In this document: in pieces, positions 32,941 through 41,485 of the stretch
Numbering within the stretch: the first letter of the stretch is position 1
Layout: the number at the start of each line of letters is the position of its first letter
From: Natrinema ejinorense
GTDB taxonomy: Archaea; Halobacteriota; Halobacteria; Halobacteriales; Natrialbaceae
Assembly (NCBI RefSeq): GCF_002494345.1
Contig: NZ_NXNI01000001.1
Coordinates: 372,001-436,000 of the forward strand
DNA length: 64,000 nucleotides
Direction of reading: 5' to 3'
Program-made: the position numbers and the translations under genes
Notes under the pieces: generated by a model
Database searches by the model: none
Told to the model about the DNA's origin: nothing
The model's input: the letters and a program-made list of their open reading frames with translations, nothing else

Positions 32941-33050
32941 TGTCCGCGAAGCCGGTCTTCGAGGATAACTTGCCCCGAGATCGAGGCTGATTGCTGTACT
33001 GACAACCCAATCCATCATGGTTTGTCGGGGAAAACTGAGGATTGAGGACA
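32941..33050. repeat. dispersed repeat, copy 1 (about 110 bp)
   Basis: Begins TGTCCGCGAAGCCGGTCTTC and ends near GATTGAGGACA. Same start and overall pattern as 41348-41457 and 43045-43152, with partial copies at 32247 and 42721. All lie between gene cassettes of the island. Confidence 0.5.
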
Positions 33051-33053
33051 GCG

Positions 33054-33408
33054 ATGAGACTCAAGTCGTTCACACAACGTGAGGGGAAGCGCATGTGGTT
33101 AAGTGAAGTTGATCTGCAGGTGTGGACTGCGCCGCTGCGAGGTGCAGATCACATCTGCTGATATCGTAGAGACACCAACGGAGACACACCTGCACGTCTG
33201 GGAGAACGTTCCAAAACAGAAACACTACCATGAGCTGCCGGTTCGCAATCGACTAACAACGTACATCGTCGCCCGCACCGACGCGGCCGGGATCGCACCG
33301 GCAAGCCGATTTTCGCCGTTACCAACAAGATGGTCTACCACTGGATGCAGTGAGCTGCCGAACGACTGCAGGCCGCATATTCGCAAAACCCTTTACAATA
33401 GCTTGTAA
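33054..33408 (+). pseudogene. degenerate tyrosine integrase
   Basis: Frame 1 from ATG 33054 reads MRLKSFTQREGKRMWLSEVD, matching the start of the intact integrase at 45032 (QQHEKRDDMKVWLSQPEVD). After a frameshift or deletion, frame 2 reads CGLRRCEVQITSADIVETPT and ENVPKQKHYHELPV, matching CGLRSHEVLDVAPDDVV and the following strand. The C-terminal HxxR/Tyr part is lost. It lies just before the methylase of the defence island. Confidence 0.65.
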
Positions 33409-33418
33409 TGGGCACCGT

Positions 33419-35770
33419 ATGTCGAACTCACGGGAGTCAGAGTCTGGTAGATATCTTCCAGAATACCACCACTCTCAGATTCTCCTATCAATTTCTCTAG
33501 AAGGTGCCGAGCGTACACGCGATATCGAAGACCACCTCGGCTGTTCGAACAAAACAGCCCTTAACAAACTCCATGAACTCCACAATGCAAATGTCCTCAC
33601 TGCTACTAAATGGGGAACCGCATACCGCTGGCAACTCAATACAAACCAACCGACACCTCCTGACTCACCCACCGACCTCACTGGTCTTCAACTCCCACAA
33701 CTACTTACGCAAGTCATAGAGCAACTCACTGAACACTATCTCACCCACTACAAACCACTTACACTCACAGACAATGTCTCCGACTGGCTCGACAAACGCG
33801 TAAATACTGACCGCGTTAATCCAGGCCACTACGCAACCAATAGTGCCCTATTCAATCGATTCCTCAAAGCCACTCTCTATGCACTCTACCAACCAGAAGC
33901 CAACTCCCTCGAAGCTTTGAGCCCGGGTGCCGACTGGAATTCCCAGTTCGAAGCCGCGGCCAACATAACTGACAACCACGCCTTCACCTCCTCTATAGAT
34001 ACACACCTCCCAGAGCATCCACAGCCAATTGACTCACTCTTGCTTGCGCTCCGCCACCTCGTCGTCCAGACCACCAACCCCTCCGAGGTTCTTGCAGACG
34101 TGTACGAGCAACTCATCTCACAGGCCGCCCGCCGAGACCTCGGCCAATTTGCCACTCCGAATCATGTCAGCCAGTTTATGGCATCTTGGGCAATCACCGA
34201 CCCAGATGATACCATTCTTGACCCCGGCATCGGCGCTGGGCAACTCGCCTATCAAGCCCTCCGCTGCAAGATGGATCAGGGCTGTCAAACTCCGATGCCA
34301 GATATCACCGGTATCGACGTCGACGAGATCGCGATTACCATGGCTGCCACCGCACTAAAGCTCGCCGACGGTCCAGGGTCTCCAAACCTCTACCAAGACG
34401 ATTTCATCCACTTCAGTCCCGTCTACTCAGGCACTCAATCACAATTCAAGGCCTACGATGTGATCATCGGTAACCCTCCTTACTCACGTCATCAGGCTGT
34501 CGACAACCAATCAAAAAACAACCTCAATACCATTATCTCAGAAGAAACCGGCCAGAACTTCTCACGACGCACCCCACTTTATGGATATTTCCTGATTCAT
34601 GCCGCCCAATTCCTCCGGGAAGGTGGCCGTGCTGCTTTCATCATGCCATCACAGTTCATGGCCACTGACTTCGGCATCGACATGAAATCATATCTACTTG
34701 AACATTTTACCATCCATGCAATCATTCAGCTTGATGATAGCGTCGACATCTTCGACGGCGTAAAAACAACTCCCAGTATCCTCCTTCTCGAAGCCGGTAC
34801 CCCCACAGATACCCACGAAATATCGTTCCTTAAACTCTCATACTGGCCCACCGACATCCCAGTCGCGACTCTTCTCGACCAACCCAGTCAGCGAGACTCC
34901 CATCAGGCAGTCGCCTTCCACGCTACGGTCGCACAACAAGTTCTCACCACCACCGAACGCTGGACACATTACTTCCATGAAACCGACATCCAAGATCATC
35001 CAGAACTCGTCGAATTCGACACCCTCGCTACCGTCAAACGTGGTATCGCCACCGGCAACAACAGTTTCTTTTGTCTCTCGCAAGCAGACATCGACGCCCA
35101 CAACATCCCTCCCGAGTATCGAGAGCGAATCCTGAAAACTGCTCGCGGACTTGATAAACTCAACATCACTACCGAAGATTGGAAGCAATGGCGAGATAAC
35201 GGCGATGATGTCTGGATGCTGTACTGCTACGATGACGACGGTAATATCCAACAGAGTGATGACATCGAAAGCCAAGCCGTCAAGGATTATCTGAACCATG
35301 GCCGCAAAACCGGGGTCACCGAAGGAACACTTGTGTCTCGGCGCAATCCCTGGTATCGCGTCGACAGACGCGACCCTCCGGACATCTTAGGCAAGTACAT
35401 GAATCGGAATGGGTTTCAATTCTACCGGAACGACGCCGATCTACTCACCACCAACAATACTCACACCATCTACCTCAACGACGAGGACACACTCAACGTG
35501 TTCCTTGCTTACCTCAACAGCAACTTCATCCGCGGGATCCTCTCCAAACGCAGCCGGAACTACAGCGGCCTCCAAAAACTCGAAATCAGCGACCTTGAAG
35601 CCGCCCCTGTCCTCGACGTTGCATCCATCCCTCAATCTCTCAAATCGCATCTCAGCACACTCTTCAACGACCTCTGCGACGCCCGCCGCGACCCAAACGC
35701 CGACGATACACAAATTCTCCAGCAAATCGATGAAGCTATCGAAGCCCACCTCGAATTCGACGCCTCCTAA
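33419..35770 (+). CDS. N6-adenine DNA methylase, PglX/type IIG-like, with N-terminal winged helix
   Basis: 783 residues from ATG 33419. The N-terminal winged helix (RTRDIEDHLGCSNKTALNKL) is unusual for the family. SAM motif I TILDPGIGAGQLAY (about 265), motif IV IIGNPPYSRHQ (about 350), and a C-terminal target-recognition region ending in coiled coil. No nuclease motif is obvious. The sense strand is strikingly C-rich and G-poor. It stands 183 bp before the dual-GHKL gene, same strand; methylase plus regulator or effector of one defence system is the inference. An orphan type IIG remnant is the alternative. Confidence 0.7.
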   Translation: MSNSRESESGRYLPEYHHSQILLSISLEGAERTRDIEDHLGCSNKTALNKLHELHNANVLTATKWGTAYRWQLNTNQPTPPDSPTDLTGLQLPQLLTQVIEQLTEHYLTHYKPLTLTDNVSDWLDKRVNTDRVNPGHYATNSALFNRFLKATLYALYQPEANSLEALSPGADWNSQFEAAANITDNHAFTSSIDTHLPEHPQPIDSLLLALRHLVVQTTNPSEVLADVYEQLISQAARRDLGQFATPNHVSQFMASWAITDPDDTILDPGIGAGQLAYQALRCKMDQGCQTPMPDITGIDVDEIAITMAATALKLADGPGSPNLYQDDFIHFSPVYSGTQSQFKAYDVIIGNPPYSRHQAVDNQSKNNLNTIISEETGQNFSRRTPLYGYFLIHAAQFLREGGRAAFIMPSQFMATDFGIDMKSYLLEHFTIHAIIQLDDSVDIFDGVKTTPSILLLEAGTPTDTHEISFLKLSYWPTDIPVATLLDQPSQRDSHQAVAFHATVAQQVLTTTERWTHYFHETDIQDHPELVEFDTLATVKRGIATGNNSFFCLSQADIDAHNIPPEYRERILKTARGLDKLNITTEDWKQWRDNGDDVWMLYCYDDDGNIQQSDDIESQAVKDYLNHGRKTGVTEGTLVSRRNPWYRVDRRDPPDILGKYMNRNGFQFYRNDADLLTTNNTHTIYLNDEDTLNVFLAYLNSNFIRGILSKRSRNYSGLQKLEISDLEAAPVLDVASIPQSLKSHLSTLFNDLCDARRDPNADDTQILQQIDEAIEAHLEFDAS

Positions 35771-35953
35771 TCCAACCCGAGTCCCTCAATCTACTTCTCT
35801 CCGTGACCACACCGCGGGTTGTACTCCAAACTATCGCATCCTTTCAGCGAAGAGTTTGGGAGTGATGGCTTGAGGTCCGTTTCTCCGTCTCCTCGGGAAG
35901 CGAGTGTCGTTCAAGAGGGGAGTTTAACACGGTTGAGGCTAGAAACTAGGCCA

Positions 35954-38530
35954 ATGTCTCAGCAGGACACCCCCGAGGTTCTCAAGACGGATGCAGTCTC
36001 TTTCTCTAGCGACAGTAAACTATTATCTGAAATCGGCGAACGACTGATCGCCACCTCTGAAATCGCACTCTCAGAACTCATCAAGAACGCTTACGATGCC
36101 GACGCCACAAAATGTAATATCTGGCTCTCCGACGACGAGCTAATCGTTAAAGATGACGGACACGGCATGACAGAGACCGAGTTCCGAAACTACTGGATGA
36201 CGATCGCCACTACAAGCCGACTCCAACAGGAAACCTCCCGTCGATATAATCGCGAATTGACCGGTGCCAAAGGTGTTGGGCGATTCGCTGTCCGCAACCT
36301 TGGTCTCGAGTTGGACCTCGACACTGTCGCCTACTATCCCGAGGTTGATGCTTATCGACGGCTGGTGGCGACCTTCCGCTGGGGTGACTTCGAAAGCGGC
36401 GAAACACTCCAACATGAAGATGTCGAATATCGAATCGAGGAAGCAACCGAAGAGGAAAGGGGCACCGAACTCCGGATAGGTGCGCTCCAAGACGACTGGA
36501 CCCAGAGCGACCTCGAAGAAGTCTCCGGCGAAGTCTTAGATATCATCTCCGCTCCCTACCAAGACGTCCGATCCGAACTCGATACAACTGAAGAACCGAC
36601 AACGGACAGGGAGGGTATGGACCCTGGTTTCAGAGTCTATTTTGCACCGCCAGGGGAGGGCTCGCCAACAAAGAGTGCAGCCCAAGAAATTTATGAACGA
36701 TATGTCGGTGAAGTCGAAATCACAGTCGATGGTTCAACACTCACCTATCACTGTGAGTACCCGTACGGATATGATGATGGTGAAGCAGAACACCGTGAAT
36801 ATCGATTCACTCTCGATGAAAATCTCGTGGGAGACATAGACGGTCAAATCCGGTATTTCAACCAAAATTATGCCGGAGTATTCCGAGGAATGGATACCAT
36901 CGATGGTCGCTCCGCTCCGAAGTGGTTGCGGGATAACGGTGGGATCCGGGTCATTGATAAGCATTTCCGTGTGCCACCGTATGGTGACCAAGGTAATGAT
37001 TGGCTAAATATTTCAGAATCACGCGCACGACGTGAGCGAAGATGGCGGTCGTCGTTTGTTTCGGAGCTTTTCCCTGGTGACGAAGAAAACGAAGAGAAGG
37101 TTCGAAACTCGCAGTTGAATCTTCCAGCGAAAAATCAGGTTCTTGGGGCGGTGAATGTGTCGAGTTACCGGCCCGGTGAAGATGAGACTGATAGTGAGAC
37201 AGACCGCCCGAATCGATTGGTGCCAGCGATGGATCGCCAGGGATTCGTCGAAAATGCGGCTATGGAGCAATTGATCGATATCACGCGGGGGGCCATGGAG
37301 ATTATTGCAGTCTTGGATTATGAAGAGACGCTCCGGCGTGAGCAGGAGGAAGTAGAGGAATCTGCGTCGGACCTCAAAGAGGAGATTCAAGAGCAAAAAA
37401 AGGCGCTTGAGGAGGAAGTCGACAATTTTGTCAACGGATTAACCGAGTCAGAGACAGCTGATTTATCATCAAACACCGCGAGTACAACGGGGTCGAGTGA
37501 CGATGGTCAATTCACTTTCGACGACTTAAGAGGTGAGTCCAGTAGCGCTGGATCTAGCTCGAACGCCGATGACGACGTGGCGACGGAGTCGGAAAATCTT
37601 GGAGAATCAGCGTCGTCTGAGCCATCGTCTTCAGTTGGGAGTGAAGTATCTACGGAGTCGCCATCGGTTTCCGAGTCGTCGACGAGTAGCGCGGGTGAGC
37701 CGACGGATGTCCGAGATAGATTTCGGACGGAGTTGAAGCCACAGATTCGAGAGTCCTACACAGAGTTGCAAGAGAAGGTCGAGAAATACGAGCAGGCACG
37801 TGAGGAGTTGCGTGGGTCCGTGGAGTCGATGTACTTGATGAGTGCAGTAGCGGCTTTCATGACGCATGAGACAAGTGAGTTACTTCGGTGTGCGGATGAG
37901 ATGATTGAGGTCTGGGAAGACGTGCCAGAGTCGGAGCGGTCGCCTGAGTTAGAGGAGCGGTTAGCAGTGACGCGGGAGGCCCGTGAGAAGTTCGAGAAGC
38001 AACTTGGGTACGCCAAGCGGTTCATGTCTGGGTTAGAGGAGAACACGCAGAGTGAACTGTATGTGCATGGGAAAGTGGATGAAGTCGTTGAACAGTTCGA
38101 CCACTATACCGACAGGAAGAATATTGAGGTAGAGTATGCGTTCGAGAAGCGCCTCAAAACGCCGAAATTGAATCCGAGCATTTATACTGGTGTGCTGATG
38201 AATCTGTTTACGAATGCGATGAAGGCAACCCTTGATGTTGCGCCCGAAGAACGCGGGCGACACATCAGATTTAACGCCGAGAACACGGAAGGGTGGCATA
38301 AACTTCGCGTAGCGGACACAGGGAGCGGGATTCCGGAGGGTGTCGAAGAGAGGATTTTCGATCCACTCTTTTCGACGACAGATACGCGCGAAGATGATCC
38401 ACTCGGCGGTGGCGTCGGCCTCGGCTTATATGTGGTACAGCGAGTTGTTGAGAGTTCAGGTGGCGAAATCGAAGTTGTAGAAGCACCCGACGGATTCGAA
38501 ACGTGTTTTGAAGTGCGGTTCGAGCGATAA
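35954..38530 (+). CDS. dual-GHKL ATPase/histidine-kinase-like protein
   Basis: 858 residues from ATG 35954. N-terminal Hsp90/MORC-type GHKL domain: ELIKNAYDADA (N45, D48), DDGHGM (67-72), GAKGVGRFA (104-112). A middle transducer-like region follows, then coiled coil (about 455-500), a Ser-rich linker (about 500-590), a second coiled coil, a HisKA-like helix with AAFMTHETSELL (His638 followed by Glu, as in kinase H-boxes), and a C-terminal HATPase_c (NLFTNAMKATLD, ADTGSGIP, GGGVGLGLYVV). Two nucleotide-binding GHKL domains in one chain is uncommon. Followed after 8 bp by a receiver-like gene. Confidence 0.75.
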   Translation: MSQQDTPEVLKTDAVSFSSDSKLLSEIGERLIATSEIALSELIKNAYDADATKCNIWLSDDELIVKDDGHGMTETEFRNYWMTIATTSRLQQETSRRYNRELTGAKGVGRFAVRNLGLELDLDTVAYYPEVDAYRRLVATFRWGDFESGETLQHEDVEYRIEEATEEERGTELRIGALQDDWTQSDLEEVSGEVLDIISAPYQDVRSELDTTEEPTTDREGMDPGFRVYFAPPGEGSPTKSAAQEIYERYVGEVEITVDGSTLTYHCEYPYGYDDGEAEHREYRFTLDENLVGDIDGQIRYFNQNYAGVFRGMDTIDGRSAPKWLRDNGGIRVIDKHFRVPPYGDQGNDWLNISESRARRERRWRSSFVSELFPGDEENEEKVRNSQLNLPAKNQVLGAVNVSSYRPGEDETDSETDRPNRLVPAMDRQGFVENAAMEQLIDITRGAMEIIAVLDYEETLRREQEEVEESASDLKEEIQEQKKALEEEVDNFVNGLTESETADLSSNTASTTGSSDDGQFTFDDLRGESSSAGSSSNADDDVATESENLGESASSEPSSSVGSEVSTESPSVSESSTSSAGEPTDVRDRFRTELKPQIRESYTELQEKVEKYEQAREELRGSVESMYLMSAVAAFMTHETSELLRCADEMIEVWEDVPESERSPELEERLAVTREAREKFEKQLGYAKRFMSGLEENTQSELYVHGKVDEVVEQFDHYTDRKNIEVEYAFEKRLKTPKLNPSIYTGVLMNLFTNAMKATLDVAPEERGRHIRFNAENTEGWHKLRVADTGSGIPEGVEERIFDPLFSTTDTREDDPLGGGVGLGLYVVQRVVESSGGEIEVVEAPDGFETCFEVRFER

Positions 38531-38538
38531 CCACGCCC

Positions 38539-39633
38539 ATGACATATCAGATCTTGGTCTTCGAAGACAATGACTCGAACTACGAATCACTCAAACAGCC
38601 ATTGCTCGAGGATCTGGATACGGAGATGTATACCATCGACCACTTTGAAGGAGATACGACCGCTGCAGATGGTGAGGACGACGCATCGTTTGTAAAACGG
38701 CTTCTTGAAGAGACGGGGGAACCCGGGTACCCGTTGGTGGTGATTCTCGACGCAGAATTGAACGAATATACGTTAAGTACAGTGCGGCGGCCGGATGTAC
38801 GTGATGCTTGTGGTGATCTTGGAATTCCGCTTTGCGTATATCACCGGGATGAGGGTGAGTATGCAAATCCCGAGAGTGTGAAAGACTCGGACGATCAGAT
38901 TATTCAGTTACGGCCGGTTGACGGGGGCCATCGTGGGATGGCCGCCGAGTGTGCTGGAATTATCGAGGGGTTCCGATCTATCCGTGAACACTTGGTGGCA
39001 CGCATGGAGGATGCCGATGCTAAGGAGTTGCTAGAGCGACCGTCGGAGTTCTTGACCGATATGGCAGATGTGCCTGTGAGTGCGAAGCCTAATTTGGACA
39101 AGTACTCGTGGGGCCAATCTGAAAGTCTATCAGTACTCACTGAAGACGAAATGAAGGAGGATGCGATTCGACGGAAGGGAACAATTCTGGGATATTGGAT
39201 GTATAATCAGGTACTGGAATATCCCGGAGTGCTAGTAAACTCGGTTGCGGCAGCATCGTATTTGGATGTCGATGTTAAGATGTTCTGTGAGTCTGATGAA
39301 ATTCAGGCCTTGTTCAGTCAGGCAGCGTATGAGGGCCCGTTTTCAGGGGTACAGCAATGGTGGTGGACTGCTGAGTTAGATAGTGTTTTGACGAGAAATA
39401 CGACAGTCGATGATGAAGGGACAATCAGTGCAAGAGAGTTTATCAAGCGTGAAGAATTTGATATTGATCCTGTAGAGTGCCTAGAGGGCCACAAGGATGC
39501 AGGTTATTATTGTGTATTGAGCAAGGAACCTGTCTGTGAGGAACATTCAGTCAGTCCTGAGGCATGGATTCCGGCTGGGGCGTCGCTCACACGGATTTCT
39601 GAGGAGGAGTACATGAAGCTGAGTGGGTGGTGA
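38539..39633 (+). CDS. receiver-like protein with C-terminal zinc-binding segment
   Basis: 364 residues. First 130 residues look like a response-regulator receiver: acidic pair E9/D10 in LVFEDND, candidate phospho-acceptor D71 in VVILDAEL, and strand 5 IIQLRPVD where the usual Lys is replaced by Arg. The middle is unknown (about 180-290). The C-terminus has C-x3-H-x6-C-x7-C-x2-H (ECLEGHKDAGYYCVLSKEP ...), probably a zinc site. It lies between the GHKL kinase-like gene (8 bp) and the 39643 gene (9 bp), so it probably receives the signal. Confidence 0.65.
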   Translation: MTYQILVFEDNDSNYESLKQPLLEDLDTEMYTIDHFEGDTTAADGEDDASFVKRLLEETGEPGYPLVVILDAELNEYTLSTVRRPDVRDACGDLGIPLCVYHRDEGEYANPESVKDSDDQIIQLRPVDGGHRGMAAECAGIIEGFRSIREHLVARMEDADAKELLERPSEFLTDMADVPVSAKPNLDKYSWGQSESLSVLTEDEMKEDAIRRKGTILGYWMYNQVLEYPGVLVNSVAAASYLDVDVKMFCESDEIQALFSQAAYEGPFSGVQQWWWTAELDSVLTRNTTVDDEGTISAREFIKREEFDIDPVECLEGHKDAGYYCVLSKEPVCEEHSVSPEAWIPAGASLTRISEEEYMKLSGW

Positions 39634-39642
39634 ATTTTATAA

Positions 39643-40437
39643 ATGACCTGGGAACGAGTGGACGGCCGTGACGTGGATAAGATAGAGGCAGCGTTTGCTA
39701 CGTTTTTGAATAATTTGTCGCGAGAAACAGAATCTGATGGGGCTGCATCTGCCAAGTTCGAAGCCGATTTTGTGGACAGCAAGACGATCTCTGTGGAGAC
39801 GTTTGAGGGAGAGGCGGTGAGGCTCGGCCCCGTACCATATGAACCCGGTGATAGGAGTGTTACCGTTGAGGTGTATATTCAGTTTGGGCTGACTGTACGG
39901 AAACGTCGGGCTGACGAGGGTCCCGAGTACCTTATCACCAAGTCGTCTACTGAGATGGTGTATCTACAGGTTACCGAGGATGACGGATCAGAATCTCGAG
40001 AACGCGTGCAAGGCCTGCATTTTGATTTTGATCTACATGCTGAGCAGGCGAACGGTGAGAATGGCGACCATGATGCGAACCATCCGGTGTTTCATGCACA
40101 GTATAATCCAAATTGTATTGATACAGTTGCATTTGAGCATTGGGAACCGCCAGCGCATGAGCAAACGTACCCCGACTATCCCCGAATTCCCTGTGCACCA
40201 TTCGATGTCGTTGCTGTCGGCTATATGGTTCTCAATGACCATCTCCCCGAACAGGTCATTGCGAACCAGGGTTGGCCGAGCGACGAGTTCCTTGCCGACA
40301 ACTTGCCTCAGTTCCCCGAAGAAGCATTCAACAGTCCAATGCCTGGGAGATTACATTCCGAAGCGTGGTATGTACATCACTGTACACCGACCGACGGCCG
40401 GCCCCTTGTTGACCCGAACAATCATCGGCGCGTCTAA
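39643..40437 (+). CDS. unknown third protein of the GHKL/receiver operon
   Basis: 264 residues, no recognised domain. Predicted beta-rich N-terminal half (EVYIQFGLTVRKRRADEGPE) and a conserved-looking His/Pro/Trp-rich C-terminal half (EAWYVHHCTPTDGRPL, HWEPPAHEQTYPDYPRIPC). It starts 9 bp after the receiver gene. Effector or sensor of the operon is inference only. A short repeat follows at 40511. Confidence 0.5.
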   Translation: MTWERVDGRDVDKIEAAFATFLNNLSRETESDGAASAKFEADFVDSKTISVETFEGEAVRLGPVPYEPGDRSVTVEVYIQFGLTVRKRRADEGPEYLITKSSTEMVYLQVTEDDGSESRERVQGLHFDFDLHAEQANGENGDHDANHPVFHAQYNPNCIDTVAFEHWEPPAHEQTYPDYPRIPCAPFDVVAVGYMVLNDHLPEQVIANQGWPSDEFLADNLPQFPEEAFNSPMPGRLHSEAWYVHHCTPTDGRPLVDPNNHRRV

Positions 40438-40510
40438 GAAAGTCTCTGGAGAGGTCCGGGAATTGTTGAAGTAGTCATCTTATCACAATATCCACACCTC
40501 ATTGAGTCTG

Positions 40511-40538
40511 TGTCCGAGATTTCCTCCAAAGTCGGATA
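40511..40538. repeat. TGTCCGA...TCGGA hairpin repeat, copy 1
   Basis: TGTCCGAGATTTCCTCCAAA followed by GTCGGATA: 5-6 bp inverted ends around a 14-nt loop. Other copies at 41315-41342, 44012-44039 and 44921-44948. CTGTACTTA follows at 40561, like the ends of the 77-bp element at 43991. Confidence 0.55.
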
Positions 40539-40571
40539 GCGACCCCGTTCAATACAGAGCCTGTACTTATT

Positions 40572-41192
40572 TTATGGCAAGAATTGCGAAGCAGTTAGCC
40601 AGGATAGTATAAACAGGATTGTCGCCGTCCATTTGTTGATGCGAACGCCAAGGGTATCTCCCATTATTTTTCTTGTATACGGCGATCCGATGATACCCCC
40701 AAGTAGCAGCAGTACGCCGACCGCAATATTACTTGATATCAAATGTAAGACTCCGAGCAACAGCGCGATTCCACCGAAGAGATATGCTACTCCTTTCAGT
40801 AGTAGACCGCCCAGCTCAGGGTTTTCATCATCTTCAGGTGTGCTTGCAGTATCACCTTCTACTACTGCTTGTGCGTCGTCAATAATCCCGCTCAAATCAT
40901 TCACTACAAAGAGTTCGCTCTGGCCATTTTTGCGCTTAATGCACAGACGGTCTCGTAACCCACCTCCTCTTAAAGTATCTTGCAATCCATTGCTGAACTT
41001 TTCTTCCACACCTACGCTCTCAATATCTTCTACTGGAATGCGCAGATCACTCCTGCTAGTTAGTTCATCTATTTTATTCGGTGAGAATTTGATTGCTTCA
41101 GGTGTGATTGTGAGTCTACCACCAATAGCCCGGTCTTCGGACTGCGTGTAGTTCGCATTAATTTCTCTCACTATTGTTCCCTCATTGCTCAT
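40572..41192 (-). CDS. GRAM/PH-like membrane protein
   Basis: 206 residues from ATG 41192 (two residues earlier also possible). The N-terminal about 100 residues are beta-rich with LTITPEAIKFSPN and RIPVEDIESVGVEE, typical of GRAM or bacterial-PH-like domains. Then an acidic linker and three TMs (LLLKGVAYLFGGIALLLGVL and following). Its role in the island is unknown; lower GC than the core elements. Confidence 0.55.
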   Translation of the reverse strand: MSNEGTIVREINANYTQSEDRAIGGRLTITPEAIKFSPNKIDELTSRSDLRIPVEDIESVGVEEKFSNGLQDTLRGGGLRDRLCIKRKNGQSELFVVNDLSGIIDDAQAVVEGDTASTPEDDENPELGGLLLKGVAYLFGGIALLLGVLHLISSNIAVGVLLLLGGIIGSPYTRKIMGDTLGVRINKWTATILFILSWLTASQFLP

Positions 41193-41314
41193 TTTCACCC
41201 TGCTTCAAACTCTCACTACTTAGTATTGATTCTGTAAACCATATTATGGGTGTTTGTCAATAATTTCGCACACGTGGGTAACACCACTTTCGAAACCAAA
41301 CTTGGTGAAATCAT

Positions 41315-41342
41315 CGTCCGAGAGATCTTCCAAAGTCGGACA
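41315..41342. repeat. TGTCCGA...TCGGACA hairpin repeat, copy 2
   Basis: CGTCCGAGAGATCTTCCAAA then GTCGGACA. Same layout as the other copies. Confidence 0.55.
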
Positions 41343-41347
41343 AGAGG

Positions 41348-41457
41348 TGTCCGTGAATCCACTCCTCGAGGACATCTTGAACCGAGAGACGGCTAGTACG
41401 TGCGCCCTCTGTCCGACCCTTCATGTTCTGTAGACTCAAAACTGGAGATCGAGGACA
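41348..41457. repeat. dispersed repeat, copy 2 (about 110 bp)
   Basis: Begins TGTCCGTGAATCCACTCCTC and contains TGTTCTGTAGACTCAAAACT followed by GGAGATCGAGGACA. Aligns with copies at 32941 and 43045. Confidence 0.55.
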
Positions 41458-41485
41458 CTCGAATCCAGTTCAGTACAGTGGTAGC

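Larger units (their letters stand above)
41193..41485. other. intergenic region with repeats
   Basis: Contains the hairpin repeat (41315-41342) and, 5 bp later, the 110-bp repeat copy 2 (41348-41457). No gene seen. Confidence 0.6.
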
